This document shows positions 1 through 9,385 of a stretch of DNA of 64,000 bases, piece by piece. Source of the stretch: Tatumella saanichensis (GTDB taxonomy: Bacteria; Pseudomonadota; Gammaproteobacteria; Enterobacterales; Enterobacteriaceae). The notes below the pieces were generated by a model that made no database searches, had not been told where the DNA came from, and saw only the letters and a list, made by a program, of their open reading frames with translations. The DNA lies in contig NZ_ATMI01000001.1 in assembly GCF_000439375.1 (NCBI RefSeq), positions 62,001-126,000 on the forward strand, read 5' to 3'. The translations under genes were made by a program, and so were the position numbers. Positions within the stretch are counted from its first letter, which is position 1, and every line of letters starts with the position of its first letter.

Positions 1-2381
1 TTTTCATACCAGGTCGCGGTCGGTAATACGATATCGGAGAACAGGCAGGTACTGGACATCCTGAAATCCAGTGTCACGAGAAGGTCCAGTTTGCCTTCCC
101 GGGCCGGGGTCTGCCAGTCCACCTCCTGCGGTGACAGTCCTGGCTGATCCACGGTCTGTTGTCCCTGAATACCACTGTCGATTCCCAGCAGATATTTCAG
201 CAGATATTCATGGCCTTTTGCAGAGGAGCCTAGTAGATTCGAGCGCCAGACAAACAGGTTACGCGGATGGTTATTACCGCTGTCCGGTTGTTCGCTGGCA
301 AAGCGTAACTGACCCTTTTTGAGCGCCTGACAAGTGAAGTCTTCCGGGCTCATACCGGCGCTGGCGGCACGAGCTGCCAGCGTTAGTGGGTTAGTATTCA
401 GCTGCGGTGAAGAGGGCAGCCAGCCCATACGTTCGGCACGGACATTGAAGTCGACCAGCTGGCCACGGAACGCTTTAGGATCGGCCAGTGGTGACAGTAA
501 TTCCTCAACTTTGAGTTTTTCATAGCGCCATTGGGAAGAGTGATTGTAGAAATACGAGGTACTGTTCATATGACGTGGCGGGCGTGACCAGTCGAGAGCA
601 AATGCCAGCGGCTGCCAACCGGTCTGCGGTCGCAGTTTCTCTTGGCCGACATAGTGGGCCCAGCCGCCGCCGCTTTGACCGATACAACCGCAGAAGATCA
701 GCAGGTTGATCAGACCACGGTAGTTCATATCCATATGATACCAGTGGTTCATCCCGGCCCCGACGATGATCATCGAACGACCATGGGTTTTATGGGCCGT
801 CTCGGCAAACTCTCTGGCGATACGGATGATTTGATCGCGGGGCACGCCGCACAGCGCTTCTGCCCAAGCAGGGGTACAGGCGCTGACGTGGTCATAACCC
901 GCCGTCGCCTGTGCGGGTTCCAGCCCGCGATCAACACCGTAATTAGCCATCACCAGATCATAGACCAACACCACCGGCTGTTGTGTCCCGTCTGCCAGTG
1001 TTAGCCAGCGGGCAGGAACGTTACGGCGGATCAGCGGCGACTGCTCGACATGTCGGAAATGGGGCGATGGCTGACCGCCAAAGTAAGGAAAATCGACCTC
1101 TGCCAGATGCTGAGAGTGATCGCGCAGGGTCAGCAGTAACTCACAGGACTCACCGGCGGCGCTGGCTTCAAGGTTCCATTTACCTTTCTCACCCCAGCGG
1201 AAACCGGCAGAGCCATTCGGGACCACCGGTTCCCCTCGGGTGTCCAGAGCCACCGTTTTCCAGTCCGGATTATTGCTCTCGCCGAGGTTATCCACCAGAT
1301 CTGCGGCTCTCAGTAAGCGTCCGGCACTGTAATGACCTCCCTCCTGGGGTTCTAGCATCACCAGCATTGGCATATCGGTATAGCGGCGGCAGTAATTCAG
1401 GAAGTAATCGCTGGGATTCTGCTGGTGAAATTCGCTCAGAATGACATGACCCATCGCCATCGCCAGTGCGGCATCGGTGCCCTGTTTCGGCGCCAGCCAC
1501 TGGTCGCTGAGTTTGGCCACTTCTGAGTAATCGGGAGTGATCGCCACCGTTTTGCAGCCCTTGTAGCGGACTTCGGTAAAAAAGTGCGCGTCCGGAGTCC
1601 GGGTCTGAGGCACATTTGAACCCCAAGCAATAATGTAAGACGCGTTATACCAGTCTGCTGACTCCGGCACGTCGGTCTGTTCACCCCAAGTCATCGGTGA
1701 TGCTGGTGGCAGGTCACAGTACCAGTCGTAAAAACTGAGACAGGTTCCGCCCATCAATGACAGATAGCGACTCCCGGCGGCATAGGAGACCATCGACATG
1801 GCAGGGATCGGTGAAAAGCCGGCTACCCGATCCGGACCATAGGTTTTGACGGTCCAGATATTGGCGGCCGCGATCAGTTCATTGACTTCCTGCCAGTCGG
1901 CACGGACGAAGCCTCCTTTACCACGGGCACGCTTAAACGCCGCCGCTTTCTGATCATCATTGATAATACTTTGCCAAGCATCCACCGGATCGCTGAACTG
2001 CTGTTTTGCTTCGCGCCATAGGCTGACCAGAGCTTTACGGATCAGCGGATATTTCAGACGGTTGGCACTGTAGATATACCAAGAATAACTGGCACCGCGC
2101 GGGCAGCCTCGCGGTTCGTGGTCCGGCATATCGGGCCGGGTACGCGGATAATCCGTTTGCTGGGTTTCCCAGGTCACCAACCCGTTTTTGACATAGATTT
2201 TCCAGCTACATGAGCCGGTGCAGTTGACGCCGTGAGTTGAACGTACCACTTTGTCGTGCTGCCAGCGCTGGCGATATCCCTGTTCCCAGTCACGATTACT
2301 GTTCAGGGTCTGGCCGTGATCGCCGGCGAAGGTGCTCTGTTTCTGTTTAAAATAACGCAGTTTATCCAGTAACTTACTCAT
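1..2381 (-). CDS. narG: Respiratory nitrate reductase alpha subunit NarG (partial, N-terminal 793 residues)
   Basis: NarG is the molybdenum (bis-MGD) catalytic subunit of membrane-bound nitrate reductase and reduces nitrate to nitrite on the cytoplasmic side. The reading frame is open from an ATG at 2381-2379 to the left edge, where I read LVTLDFRMSSTCLFSDIVLP in frame, as expected inside NarG. The N-terminus carries the FS0 [4Fe-4S] ligand motif THGVNCTGSC followed by GCPRGAS. The family is about 1,247 residues, so roughly 450 residues plus narHJI should lie beyond the window. The start is supported by GGAGAA just upstream and by the NarG-like opening MSKLLDKLRYF. It lies 80 bp downstream of narK on the same strand, so both are probably co-transcribed. 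Confidence 0.97.
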   Translation of the reverse strand, partial: MSKLLDKLRYFKQKQSTFAGDHGQTLNSNRDWEQGYRQRWQHDKVVRSTHGVNCTGSCSWKIYVKNGLVTWETQQTDYPRTRPDMPDHEPRGCPRGASYSWYIYSANRLKYPLIRKALVSLWREAKQQFSDPVDAWQSIINDDQKAAAFKRARGKGGFVRADWQEVNELIAAANIWTVKTYGPDRVAGFSPIPAMSMVSYAAGSRYLSLMGGTCLSFYDWYCDLPPASPMTWGEQTDVPESADWYNASYIIAWGSNVPQTRTPDAHFFTEVRYKGCKTVAITPDYSEVAKLSDQWLAPKQGTDAALAMAMGHVILSEFHQQNPSDYFLNYCRRYTDMPMLVMLEPQEGGHYSAGRLLRAADLVDNLGESNNPDWKTVALDTRGEPVVPNGSAGFRWGEKGKWNLEASAAGESCELLLTLRDHSQHLAEVDFPYFGGQPSPHFRHVEQSPLIRRNVPARWLTLADGTQQPVVLVYDLVMANYGVDRGLEPAQATAGYDHVSACTPAWAEALCGVPRDQIIRIAREFAETAHKTHGRSMIIVGAGMNHWYHMDMNYRGLINLLIFCGCIGQSGGGWAHYVGQEKLRPQTGWQPLAFALDWSRPPRHMNSTSYFYNHSSQWRYEKLKVEELLSPLADPKAFRGQLVDFNVRAERMGWLPSSPQLNTNPLTLAARAASAGMSPEDFTCQALKKGQLRFASEQPDSGNNHPRNLFVWRSNLLGSSAKGHEYLLKYLLGIDSGIQGQQTVDQPGLSPQEVDWQTPAREGKLDLLVTLDFRMSSTCLFSDIVLPTATWYE

Positions 2382-2414
2382 ATTGTTCTCCGTACACTCC
2401 CGGACTGTTGATCA

Positions 2415-2429
2415 TCAGGCAACGCCTGA
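2415..2429 (-). other. Short hairpin in the narK-narG gap
   Basis: The arms TCAGGC and GCCTGA flank a three-base loop, 33 bases before the narG start. There is no T-run, so I read it as a processing or mRNA-stability element rather than a terminator. Confidence 0.35.
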
Positions 2430-2461
2430 CACCGGAACAATGTCGCCCTCTGGCGGCAGGG

Positions 2462-3853
2462 TTATTGCTGCGCATTCTGTTTCCTGCCATAGACACACCA
2501 GGTCACCAGCAGGCAGATCACATAGAACAGTAAAAAAAGTTTCATCGCGCCCACCGGCGAACCGGTCATCGCTAACGATGTGCCAAAGGCTTTAGGAATA
2601 AAAAAGCCGCCAAAAGCGCCGATAGCGGAAATAAAGCCGAGGGCCGAGGCTGTTTCGGTGACCGCAGTCTGTTGTGCCTGAGCGTCATCCGCACCGGCAT
2701 GGCGACAGCGAGTCAGGGTTAACTGGCGGAAAATCACCGCAATCATCTGGAAGGTGGAGCCGCTGCCCAGCCCGGCGGTGAGGAATAGCCCCATAAATAG
2801 GAGGTAGAATGCGATAAAATGCCCCGAACCCGGTGCCGCATCAGGCAGGGTGAAAAATAGGGCGGCACTGAATAGCGCCATAAACAGATAGTTGACCAAG
2901 GTGACACGCACACCGCCGAATTTATCGGAAATCATGCCGCCAAACGAGCGGGCCAGTGCGCCGATAAAAGGCCCAAAGAAGGCCAGTTTCAGGATATCAA
3001 CCTCCGGAAACTGCGTTCTGGCCAGCATTGCGAACCCGGCTGAGAAACCGATGAAAGAGCCAAAGGTTGTCAGATAAAGCAGACTCAACAGCCACATATG
3101 CCCGCGTTTCAGTACCGGCAGTTGTTGACGAATCGACATCCGGGTACCGGGTATATCATTCATTCCGAACCAAGCGGCGAGGGTCGCGATAATCAGTAAC
3201 GGCACCCATACCCAGGGCGCATTGGCCAGCCACATGATCGAACCGTCTTCTAAGGGGATACCTTTACCGCCCATCAGCGAAAACAACGGCAGAAATAACA
3301 CCAGCGGCGCAGTCATCTGCATCACGCTGACCCCCAGATTCCCTAGCCCCCCGTTGATGCCCAGTGCGCTGCCCTGACGTGCTTTGGGAAAGAAGAAGCT
3401 GATATTTCCCATGCTGGACGCAAAATTAGCGCCAGCAAAACCGCATAACAGGGAAATCACGATAAACGTGGAATAAGCGGTAGCGGTATCCTGAACGGCA
3501 TAGCCTAGCCACAGGCAGGGGATGATCAAAATGAGTGTCGAAATAGCCGTCCACTTACGGCCACCGATCAGCGGCACCATAAACGAGTAGGGAATGCGTA
3601 GGATGGCACCGGATAAGGCGGGCAGGGCGGTCAGTAGAAATAGCTGGTCGGTGGTAAAGCGGAAACCGGCTTTATTCAGGTTAACCGAGACGGCGCTGAA
3701 GAGCATCCAGACGCAGAAGGACAGTAGTAGTGCAAATACTGAGATCCACAGATTGCGCTGTGCAATTTTTTTTCCGGTTTGCTCCCAGAATACCGGGTCT
3801 TCCGGTTGCCACTGACGGAGCAGTCCGGAACATGCTTTCTCTGATGATGACAT
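2462..3853 (-). CDS. narK: Nitrate/nitrite antiporter NarK (MFS, NNP family)
   Basis: This is an inner-membrane major-facilitator protein of 463 residues, the usual NarK length, that imports nitrate and exports nitrite. The two nitrate signatures are visible: GANFASSMGNISFFFP near residues 141-156 and the glycine-rich GAFGGFF near the C-terminus. The two arginines expected to bind substrate are present in GAILRIPYS (R86) and ALARSFGG (R302). It sits between nirD (114 bp upstream) and narG (80 bp downstream) on one strand, so the transporter is made with both the nitrite and the nitrate reductase. I see no FNR box directly in front of it, so read-through from the nirB promoter is plausible. 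Confidence 0.96.
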   Translation of the reverse strand: MSSSEKACSGLLRQWQPEDPVFWEQTGKKIAQRNLWISVFALLLSFCVWMLFSAVSVNLNKAGFRFTTDQLFLLTALPALSGAILRIPYSFMVPLIGGRKWTAISTLILIIPCLWLGYAVQDTATAYSTFIVISLLCGFAGANFASSMGNISFFFPKARQGSALGINGGLGNLGVSVMQMTAPLVLFLPLFSLMGGKGIPLEDGSIMWLANAPWVWVPLLIIATLAAWFGMNDIPGTRMSIRQQLPVLKRGHMWLLSLLYLTTFGSFIGFSAGFAMLARTQFPEVDILKLAFFGPFIGALARSFGGMISDKFGGVRVTLVNYLFMALFSAALFFTLPDAAPGSGHFIAFYLLFMGLFLTAGLGSGSTFQMIAVIFRQLTLTRCRHAGADDAQAQQTAVTETASALGFISAIGAFGGFFIPKAFGTSLAMTGSPVGAMKLFLLFYVICLLVTWCVYGRKQNAQQ

Positions 3854-3967
3854 AAGTAGCCTGTAAAAAGATGAACAGAAATTCCGGACGCCTTTTACGC
3901 CGGGGCTAAGGTTGCAGGCTGTTGGTGTTATAGTTATCGGAGAGCGCTCATCGGCCCTCTCTCGGGA

Positions 3968-4309
3968 TTACTCAGGGTTGGTCGTTAGGGCGATCTGCAC
4001 CTGATGGTCGCAGACCCGCACCGGGTAAGCGGTGACCGAAAACTCCCTCTCCTCAAGGCAGTAACCATCATGTAGCCGAAAACGCTGTTTTTTCAGCGGG
4101 CTGGCGACCCACAGTTCTCCCTGGTGTTCGGCAATGAGGCCGCGGCTCAGTACACTGGCAGCAAAAAACGGGTCAATATTACTCAGGGCAAATATCTGCT
4201 CATCCGAATAAGGACGAAACAGGGCGATCTGCCGGTCAGCGATCAGGGCGCAGACACCGGTGCCCGGCAGAATATCGTCTACCGGACAGACGGTTTTCCA
4301 GATGCTCAT
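3968..4309 (-). CDS. nirD: NADH-dependent nitrite reductase small subunit NirD
   Basis: NirD (113 residues) is the small Rieske-fold partner of NirB in the cytoplasmic NADH-nitrite reductase, which converts nitrite to ammonia. The Rieske iron-sulphur CXH...CXXH ligands are absent, which is normal for this family. Its ATG overlaps the nirB stop codon in an ATGA arrangement (4306-4309), implying translational coupling. In E. coli nirC and cysG follow nirD; here narK follows instead. A weak inverted repeat with GAGAG/CTCTC arms lies just after the stop codon. Confidence 0.95.
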   Translation of the reverse strand: MSIWKTVCPVDDILPGTGVCALIADRQIALFRPYSDEQIFALSNIDPFFAASVLSRGLIAEHQGELWVASPLKKQRFRLHDGYCLEEREFSVTAYPVRVCDHQVQIALTTNPE

Positions 4310-6843
4310 TGGCTCTCCTCTTCTCTGATGGCGATCCGCTCCTCTGGTCTGGCCGGACGGTGCTGCATCCCGACCGGGACGCTCTGTACCAGGCTGTCGC
4401 GTAACGGACTGTTAATAAAGTGGTGGAAGCGCTTGAGGGCCTGTGGCTGGTTAAGGGTTTCCTGCCATTCGCAGCGGTAGCTTTCACGCAGGGTCTGCAT
4501 CAGCTGTTCAGCCGATTCCGCCATCGATAGATGATCTTCGATGATCACCTTTTGCAGATAGCGGATGCCGCCCTCCAGATTTTCCAGCCATACCGAAGTC
4601 CGCTGTAATTTATCGGCCGTTCGCAGGTAAAAGAACATAAAGCGGTCGATATAGCGCAGCAGGGTGGCTTCATCGAGATCGGCGGCCAGCAGATCGGCAT
4701 GGCGGGGTTTCATCCCCCCGTTGCCGCAGACAAACAGGTTCCAGCCTTTCTCTGTGGCAATCACACCGATGTCTTTACTTTGAGCTTCGGCACACTCTCG
4801 GATACAGCCCGAGACGCCAAACTTCATCTTATGAGGAGTGCGGATACCTTTGTAACGGTTCTCTAGCATGACCCCCAGGCGGGTACTGTCACCGACACCG
4901 AAACGACACCAGCGATTACCGACACAGGTTTTCGCCATCCGTAATGCCTTAGCATAGGCATGGCCTGTTTCGAAACCGGCGGCCAGCAGCTGTTGCCAGA
5001 TCGCCGGTAAGTCATCCTGATGTGCGCCGAACAGCGCAATTCGCTGGGAACCGGTGATTTTGCTATAGAGGGAATATTGCTGTGAGACCTCACCGAGGAT
5101 CATCAGCTGGTGCGGCGTAATCTCACCGCCGGGGCTGCGTGGGATCACCGAATAGGTGCCATCTTTTTGCAGGTTAGCGAGGAAGTTATCGTTACTGTCC
5201 TGTAACGGGACCAACGCAGGTTGCAAGATAAACTCATTCCAAGCAGAGGCTAGCAGGCTGGCGACGACCGGTTTACAGACTTCGCAGCCATAGCCTTGTC
5301 CGTGCTCTGCCAGTAAGGCGTCAAAGGTACGGAGATTACCGGTACGGATCAGATGAAACAGTTGCTGACGTGACCAGGGAAAATGCTCACACAGATGCTG
5401 ACTTACCTCGACTCCCTGACGGGAAAGTTCTGTATTCAAGACCCGGGTCAGCAGCGGCAAACAGCCACCGCATCCAGTTCCTGCCCGGGTCGCCGATTTC
5501 AGCGCCTCAACGGTATGATGACCTGCGGCGATCCCTTTGAGCAGCTCCCCTTTGCTGACATCATAACAACAGCAGATCTGAGCGCTGTCAGGCAGGCTGT
5601 CAGTACCAGAAAGGGCTCGTGGTGCGCCATTATTTTCTGGCAGGATCAGTTGTTCAGGATTATCGGGTAACAGACTACGGTTTTGGAGACGTTGGGCAAA
5701 ATCGGCATAGTCAGCGGTATCTCCCACCAGTACTGCTCCCAGCAGTTGTTGCTGGTCAGCACTGACGATCAGACGCTTATAGATCCCTTTCTGTTCATTA
5801 AGATAGACATAGCTCAGAGAGTCAGCACTGCACCCTTGAGTATCCCCCAGACCGGCAACATCCACGCCTAATAATTTCAGTTTGGCATGGGTTTCCGCGC
5901 CCTGAAACAGGGCGCGCTCACCGCATAGGTTGGCTGCCGCTATGCGTGCCATCTGATAGCCAGGCGCGACCAGACCATAACATTGTTGCCGCCAACAGGC
6001 ACATTCGCCAATCGCATAAATGGCAGGATCTTCTGTCTGACAGTGGTCGTTGATCAGGATCCCGCCGCGTTCTCCGATCGGCAGTCCACACTGACGAGCC
6101 AGATCATCCCGTGGCCGGATCCCGGCGGAGAAGACGATAAAGTCAGTCTCGAGCTGACAGCCATCGGCAAAATGGAGGGTTTTGCGTGGCTGATCGTGGT
6201 GTGAGGTGATTTGCAGGGTATTTTTTCCGGTATGCACCCGTACCCCGAGTTGTTCGATCTTTTTACCTAGATGTTTCCCCCCGGCACTGTCCAACTGTTC
6301 AGCCATCAGGACTGGGGCAAATTCTACGACATGGGTTTCCATACCAAGATTTTGCAAGGCACCTGCGGCCTCCAGCCCCAGTAATCCCCCGCCGATCACC
6401 ACACCGCTTTGGCTGCGGGCAGCACAGGCTTTAATAGCCTGTAAATCTTCGATAGTTCGGTAAACAAAACAGTCACTGTCTTCCCGTCCGGGAATTGGAG
6501 GGACGAAGGGAGAAGAACCGGTGGCGATCACCAGCAGGTCATAAGGGGTGATACGGCCCTGAGCGGAATGGATCTCTTTACGCTGCCGGTCGATCGCCAC
6601 TATCGGTTCATGACTAAAAACGCGGATGGCGTATTTTTCATAGAATCCGTCATCCACCAGCGATAGCGCTTCTTCGTCAGGGAGGGTAAACCAGGAGGAG
6701 AGATGCACCCGATCATAGGCTGGGCGCGGCTCTTCACCAAACAGAGTGATATCAGGAAGTGGGTCGCAACGTTCGGTAAGTTCTTCGAGAAAACGGTGGG
6801 CGACCATACCGTTACCTATGATACACAGCCGGATATTACGCAT
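4306..6843 (-). CDS. nirB: NADH-dependent nitrite reductase large subunit NirB
   Basis: NirB (845 residues) carries an N-terminal FAD/NADH domain beginning IIGNGMVAHRF, a central BFD-type [2Fe-2S] segment with CCC and GTGCGGC, and a C-terminal siroheme/[4Fe-4S] domain with SGCIRECAEAQ and FVCGNGG. It moves electrons from NADH to nitrite in the cytoplasm. I start it at the ATG at 6843, giving MRNIRLCIIGNG like E. coli NirB. The frame stays open 24 codons further upstream, but that extension runs through the FNR box and promoter, so I rejected it. nirB leads a nirB-nirD-narK-narG run on one strand. Confidence 0.96.
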   Translation of the reverse strand: MRNIRLCIIGNGMVAHRFLEELTERCDPLPDITLFGEEPRPAYDRVHLSSWFTLPDEEALSLVDDGFYEKYAIRVFSHEPIVAIDRQRKEIHSAQGRITPYDLLVIATGSSPFVPPIPGREDSDCFVYRTIEDLQAIKACAARSQSGVVIGGGLLGLEAAGALQNLGMETHVVEFAPVLMAEQLDSAGGKHLGKKIEQLGVRVHTGKNTLQITSHHDQPRKTLHFADGCQLETDFIVFSAGIRPRDDLARQCGLPIGERGGILINDHCQTEDPAIYAIGECACWRQQCYGLVAPGYQMARIAAANLCGERALFQGAETHAKLKLLGVDVAGLGDTQGCSADSLSYVYLNEQKGIYKRLIVSADQQQLLGAVLVGDTADYADFAQRLQNRSLLPDNPEQLILPENNGAPRALSGTDSLPDSAQICCCYDVSKGELLKGIAAGHHTVEALKSATRAGTGCGGCLPLLTRVLNTELSRQGVEVSQHLCEHFPWSRQQLFHLIRTGNLRTFDALLAEHGQGYGCEVCKPVVASLLASAWNEFILQPALVPLQDSNDNFLANLQKDGTYSVIPRSPGGEITPHQLMILGEVSQQYSLYSKITGSQRIALFGAHQDDLPAIWQQLLAAGFETGHAYAKALRMAKTCVGNRWCRFGVGDSTRLGVMLENRYKGIRTPHKMKFGVSGCIRECAEAQSKDIGVIATEKGWNLFVCGNGGMKPRHADLLAADLDEATLLRYIDRFMFFYLRTADKLQRTSVWLENLEGGIRYLQKVIIEDHLSMAESAEQLMQTLRESYRCEWQETLNQPQALKRFHHFINSPLRDSLVQSVPVGMQHRPARPEERIAIREEESQ

Positions 6844-6873
6844 CAGGGCCTCGGGGAAATGAGCAGAATATGC

Positions 6874-6915
6874 ACAGTACGACAGACCCGGATAAGCAGT
6901 ATTGATGCAAGTCAA
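6874..6915 (-). promoter_or_regulatory. FNR-dependent nirB promoter
   Basis: At 6902-6915 the sequence TTGATGCAAGTCAA matches the FNR consensus TTGAT-N4-ATCAA at 9 of 10 bases. If its centre is at -41.5, transcription starts near 6867 and the -10 hexamer falls at 6879-6874, where the minus strand reads TACTGT. This is the class II FNR layout known for nirB and gives a leader of about 24 bases. I could not confirm a NarL/NarP heptamer pair upstream. Confidence 0.75.
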
Positions 6916-7048
6916 ATGCCATTTTAATTGGGGTTATTACTGTAAAATGGCGATTAGGTAAGAGAATTCCGTATTATCCGAGGCTAACTTGTCAGGATCA
7001 GGATTGGCTGCTAGGTTTTTTATAGAACCTCATAACAAGGACATAATG

Positions 7049-7474
7049 ATGAAAAAGACATTAACCGCAGTTGCTATTTCTATGACTTTCTTCACAGCGC
7101 ACGTATTTGCAGAAACAACTTCTCAGCAGTTGCAGGAGCAAACGCAGCAGCTGAAGAATAGTGCATCAGAAACCTCGCAGCAGGCACAGGACCGTACCAG
7201 CGAAGCGGCCCAGAAAGCGAAACACCGCCTGCAGGAAAAAAATGAGCAGACTGTCAATAAGCTGAAAAACGGTGGCCACACCAGCAATACTGATGCGATG
7301 AAAGAGAAGTCGCAGAAAGCGTGGAACCGCACTAAAGAGCACACGCAGAAAGGCTGGAACAAAACCAAAGAAACCACCCATGAGGCTGCAAACAGTACTC
7401 AGGAAGGTGCCACTAAGCTGTGGAACAAAACCAAAGACGCGGCCAACAGCGCTAAAAGCTCTGTCACTAACTAA
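7049..7474 (+). CDS. Exported LEA-like protein with 11-residue amphipathic repeats
   Basis: This 141-residue protein begins with a clear signal peptide (MKKTLTAVAIS... with likely cleavage after HVFA). The mature part is highly hydrophilic, rich in K, T, Q, N, A and E, and has no cysteine. Its C-terminal half falls into consecutive 11-mers: KAWNRTKEHTQ, KGWNKTKETTH, EAANSTQEGAT, KLWNKTKDAAN. This is the periodicity of group 3 LEA and apolipoprotein-type amphipathic helices. The second ATG (7049) is chosen because AAGGA at 7037-7041 sits 7 bases before it. I do not recognise a named family. A protective role in the periplasm is an inference from the repeat type and from its convergent neighbour, trehalase. 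Confidence 0.8.
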   Translation: MKKTLTAVAISMTFFTAHVFAETTSQQLQEQTQQLKNSASETSQQAQDRTSEAAQKAKHRLQEKNEQTVNKLKNGGHTSNTDAMKEKSQKAWNRTKEHTQKGWNKTKETTHEAANSTQEGATKLWNKTKDAANSAKSSVTN

Positions 7475-7482
7475 TATTACCC

Positions 7483-7539
7483 GCTCGGTCGTGACCGAGC
7501 CCAAAAGCCTCCGCAGGTACTGCCTGCGGGGGCTTTTTT
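7483..7539 (+). terminator. Tandem hairpin terminator between the LEA-like gene and treF
   Basis: A first perfect hairpin (GCTCGGTC/GACCGAGC, 7483-7500) is followed by a second with arms AAAAGCC-CCGCAGG and CCTGCGG-GGCTTTT (7503-7538) ending in six T. The second arm set starts with AAAA, so it can also end treF transcription from the other strand. Confidence 0.85.
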
Positions 7540-7556
7540 ATGGCTGACCGCTAGCC

Positions 7557-9242
7557 TTATTTCAGATAGCGTCCGTAAGTTTTCATCAACTGACGGGTCA
7601 CACCGTTGGTCCAGCCAAAGCCGTCCTGGAGGGCGTACTCACCGCCACCGCCGCCGGTGGCGGTTTCACTGCCGATATTGTATTTCTCAACCAATTTATC
7701 GTGTTGATCATAGAAACGGGTCACCGTTTTAAGCCAATTCACGGCGATGTCCTGGGCAAGTCGGGTTTCGCCGTAGGCTTTCAGCCCTTCGATCGCCATC
7801 CATTGCAGGGGCGCCCAGCCATTCGGTTTGTCCCATTGCTCGCCGCTCTCCACTAATGAGGAGAGCAGTCCACCAGGACTGAGTAATTGTTCACGTACCG
7901 CTTTGGCCAGTCTTTTCGCGTGGGCGGGTGTGGCAACTCCGGTAAACAGCGGCACCAGTGCCGCGGCAGAGAAGGTGCCCGCTCTGGCCTGTCGCCAATC
8001 ATAGTCAATATAGACACCCTGTTGTTCATCCCACAAATAATGGTGCATCGCTTTGCGGCGGGCATCCGCTTTTGCTTGCCAGGCTCGGGAAGTGAGGATC
8101 TCCCCTTCGTCTTCCGCCAGTCGGACAATGGTGGTTTCCAGTTTGTAGAGAAACGCATTCAGGTCGACAGGGATAAACTGGGTGGTTCGAATACTGGCTA
8201 AGCGGTCTGGCTCTCTCAGCCAACGGGAGGAGTAGTCCCAGCCTGAAGCCGCGCCAGCGCGCAGATCACGATAGACTTCATTGGCGGGACGGCCGGAGGA
8301 TTTAGCGGTGGCAATATCTTCCCGCCAAGCTTCGTCACGCGGGGTGTCGCGGTCGTCCCAATAGCGATTAAGCAGCGAACCGTCAGGCATGCGAACCACA
8401 TACCGGTAAGCCTGGTCGGGCATTAGGGAACCGGCACCGTCCATCCAGTAGTGATATTCTTTGATCAGGTTTTCCAGATAGCCGCTGCTGCCTGTCAGCC
8501 CGGCATCCTCAAATAACTCCACCATCAGCGCAAACACCGGTGGCTGGGAACGACTGAGATAATAGGTACGGTTACCGTTTGGCACATGCCCGTAATTGCC
8601 GATCAGCCAGGAAAAGTTATCGGCCATATCCTTAAGCAAATCTAGTCTGCCACTCTCCGCCAGTCCCAGCATGGTGAAGTAAGAATCCCAATAATAGACT
8701 TCGCTAAAGCGACCGCCAGGGACCACATAAGGTTTCGGCAGCGGCAGTAACGAAGACCAGGGCTGATGTTTCAAAGGTTCGCGCACCAACACCGGCCAGA
8801 GATCATCGATATGCTGGCAGATCGGTTTACCCGGTTGCTGGTGGTTGTAAACATCATGGTCTGAAGGTGGGGTAAAGTGTTGCTTAACAAAATCCTCTAA
8901 GTCGAACTCTTTACCGCTACGCCGAAGGTCGCGGTAGAGGATCAGGATATCGAGCGGATCACCCACCGGCGAACAGTCGGCAAAGGTTTTACTGTCCGGA
9001 AAAATATGCGCATTTTGTACATGCTCAAACAGTTCCAGATAGCGATCGGAGGGGGTGAGGGCGTCAGCCGCCGGCATACCATCGATAATACCGGGTTCTG
9101 GTTCGTAATCGTTCATCCCTTCGAAATGTAATTCATGGGGATCGTTCAGATACTCCGGTTCGTAGTCCGGATCCTGCGGATCATCAGACTGATGTTTTGG
9201 TAATGTAGTAATAATTGCCTCCTCATCAGTATCGTCGCTCAA
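7557..9242 (-). CDS. treF: Cytoplasmic trehalase TreF (GH37)
   Basis: TreF hydrolyses trehalose to two glucose. Both trehalase signatures are present: [15 protein letters not shown] and [13 protein letters not shown], as well as the glycine-rich GGGGGEY near the C-terminus. There is no signal peptide; instead the N-terminus is a long acidic extension, as in E. coli TreF (549 residues, here 561), which separates it from the periplasmic TreA. The gene stands alone, convergent with the LEA-like gene and sharing its terminator region. Confidence 0.96.
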   Translation of the reverse strand: MSDDTDEEAIITTLPKHQSDDPQDPDYEPEYLNDPHELHFEGMNDYEPEPGIIDGMPAADALTPSDRYLELFEHVQNAHIFPDSKTFADCSPVGDPLDILILYRDLRRSGKEFDLEDFVKQHFTPPSDHDVYNHQQPGKPICQHIDDLWPVLVREPLKHQPWSSLLPLPKPYVVPGGRFSEVYYWDSYFTMLGLAESGRLDLLKDMADNFSWLIGNYGHVPNGNRTYYLSRSQPPVFALMVELFEDAGLTGSSGYLENLIKEYHYWMDGAGSLMPDQAYRYVVRMPDGSLLNRYWDDRDTPRDEAWREDIATAKSSGRPANEVYRDLRAGAASGWDYSSRWLREPDRLASIRTTQFIPVDLNAFLYKLETTIVRLAEDEGEILTSRAWQAKADARRKAMHHYLWDEQQGVYIDYDWRQARAGTFSAAALVPLFTGVATPAHAKRLAKAVREQLLSPGGLLSSLVESGEQWDKPNGWAPLQWMAIEGLKAYGETRLAQDIAVNWLKTVTRFYDQHDKLVEKYNIGSETATGGGGGEYALQDGFGWTNGVTRQLMKTYGRYLK

Positions 9243-9385
9243 TCGTTCAAATATTAAACATTAAGTATAGACAATCCTGAATCGCCGCTAGCACTAAAGT
9301 CTAAAACTGTGTAATAAATCGTAGCGGTGGTGCGGAGATAGTGATTACAGACAGCCGATGACCGGCTGCCCGCAGTAGGGAAAAA

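Noticed and set aside
2401-2420. TTGATCATCAGG before narG as an FNR site
   Set aside because: Only one half-site matches the consensus.
6844-6915. Longer NirB starting at an ATG at 6915
   Set aside because: The extension covers the FNR box and -10 element, and it has no counterpart in NirB proteins.
7049-7474. The LEA-like repeats as a tandem DNA repeat or CRISPR-like array
   Set aside because: The periodicity is in the protein (11 codons) with varied codons, not in identical DNA units separated by spacers.
7166-7504. 112-codon minus-strand frame opposite the LEA-like gene
   Set aside because: It is a shadow of the repetitive codons; the plus strand has a signal peptide, ribosome site, terminator and coherent repeats.
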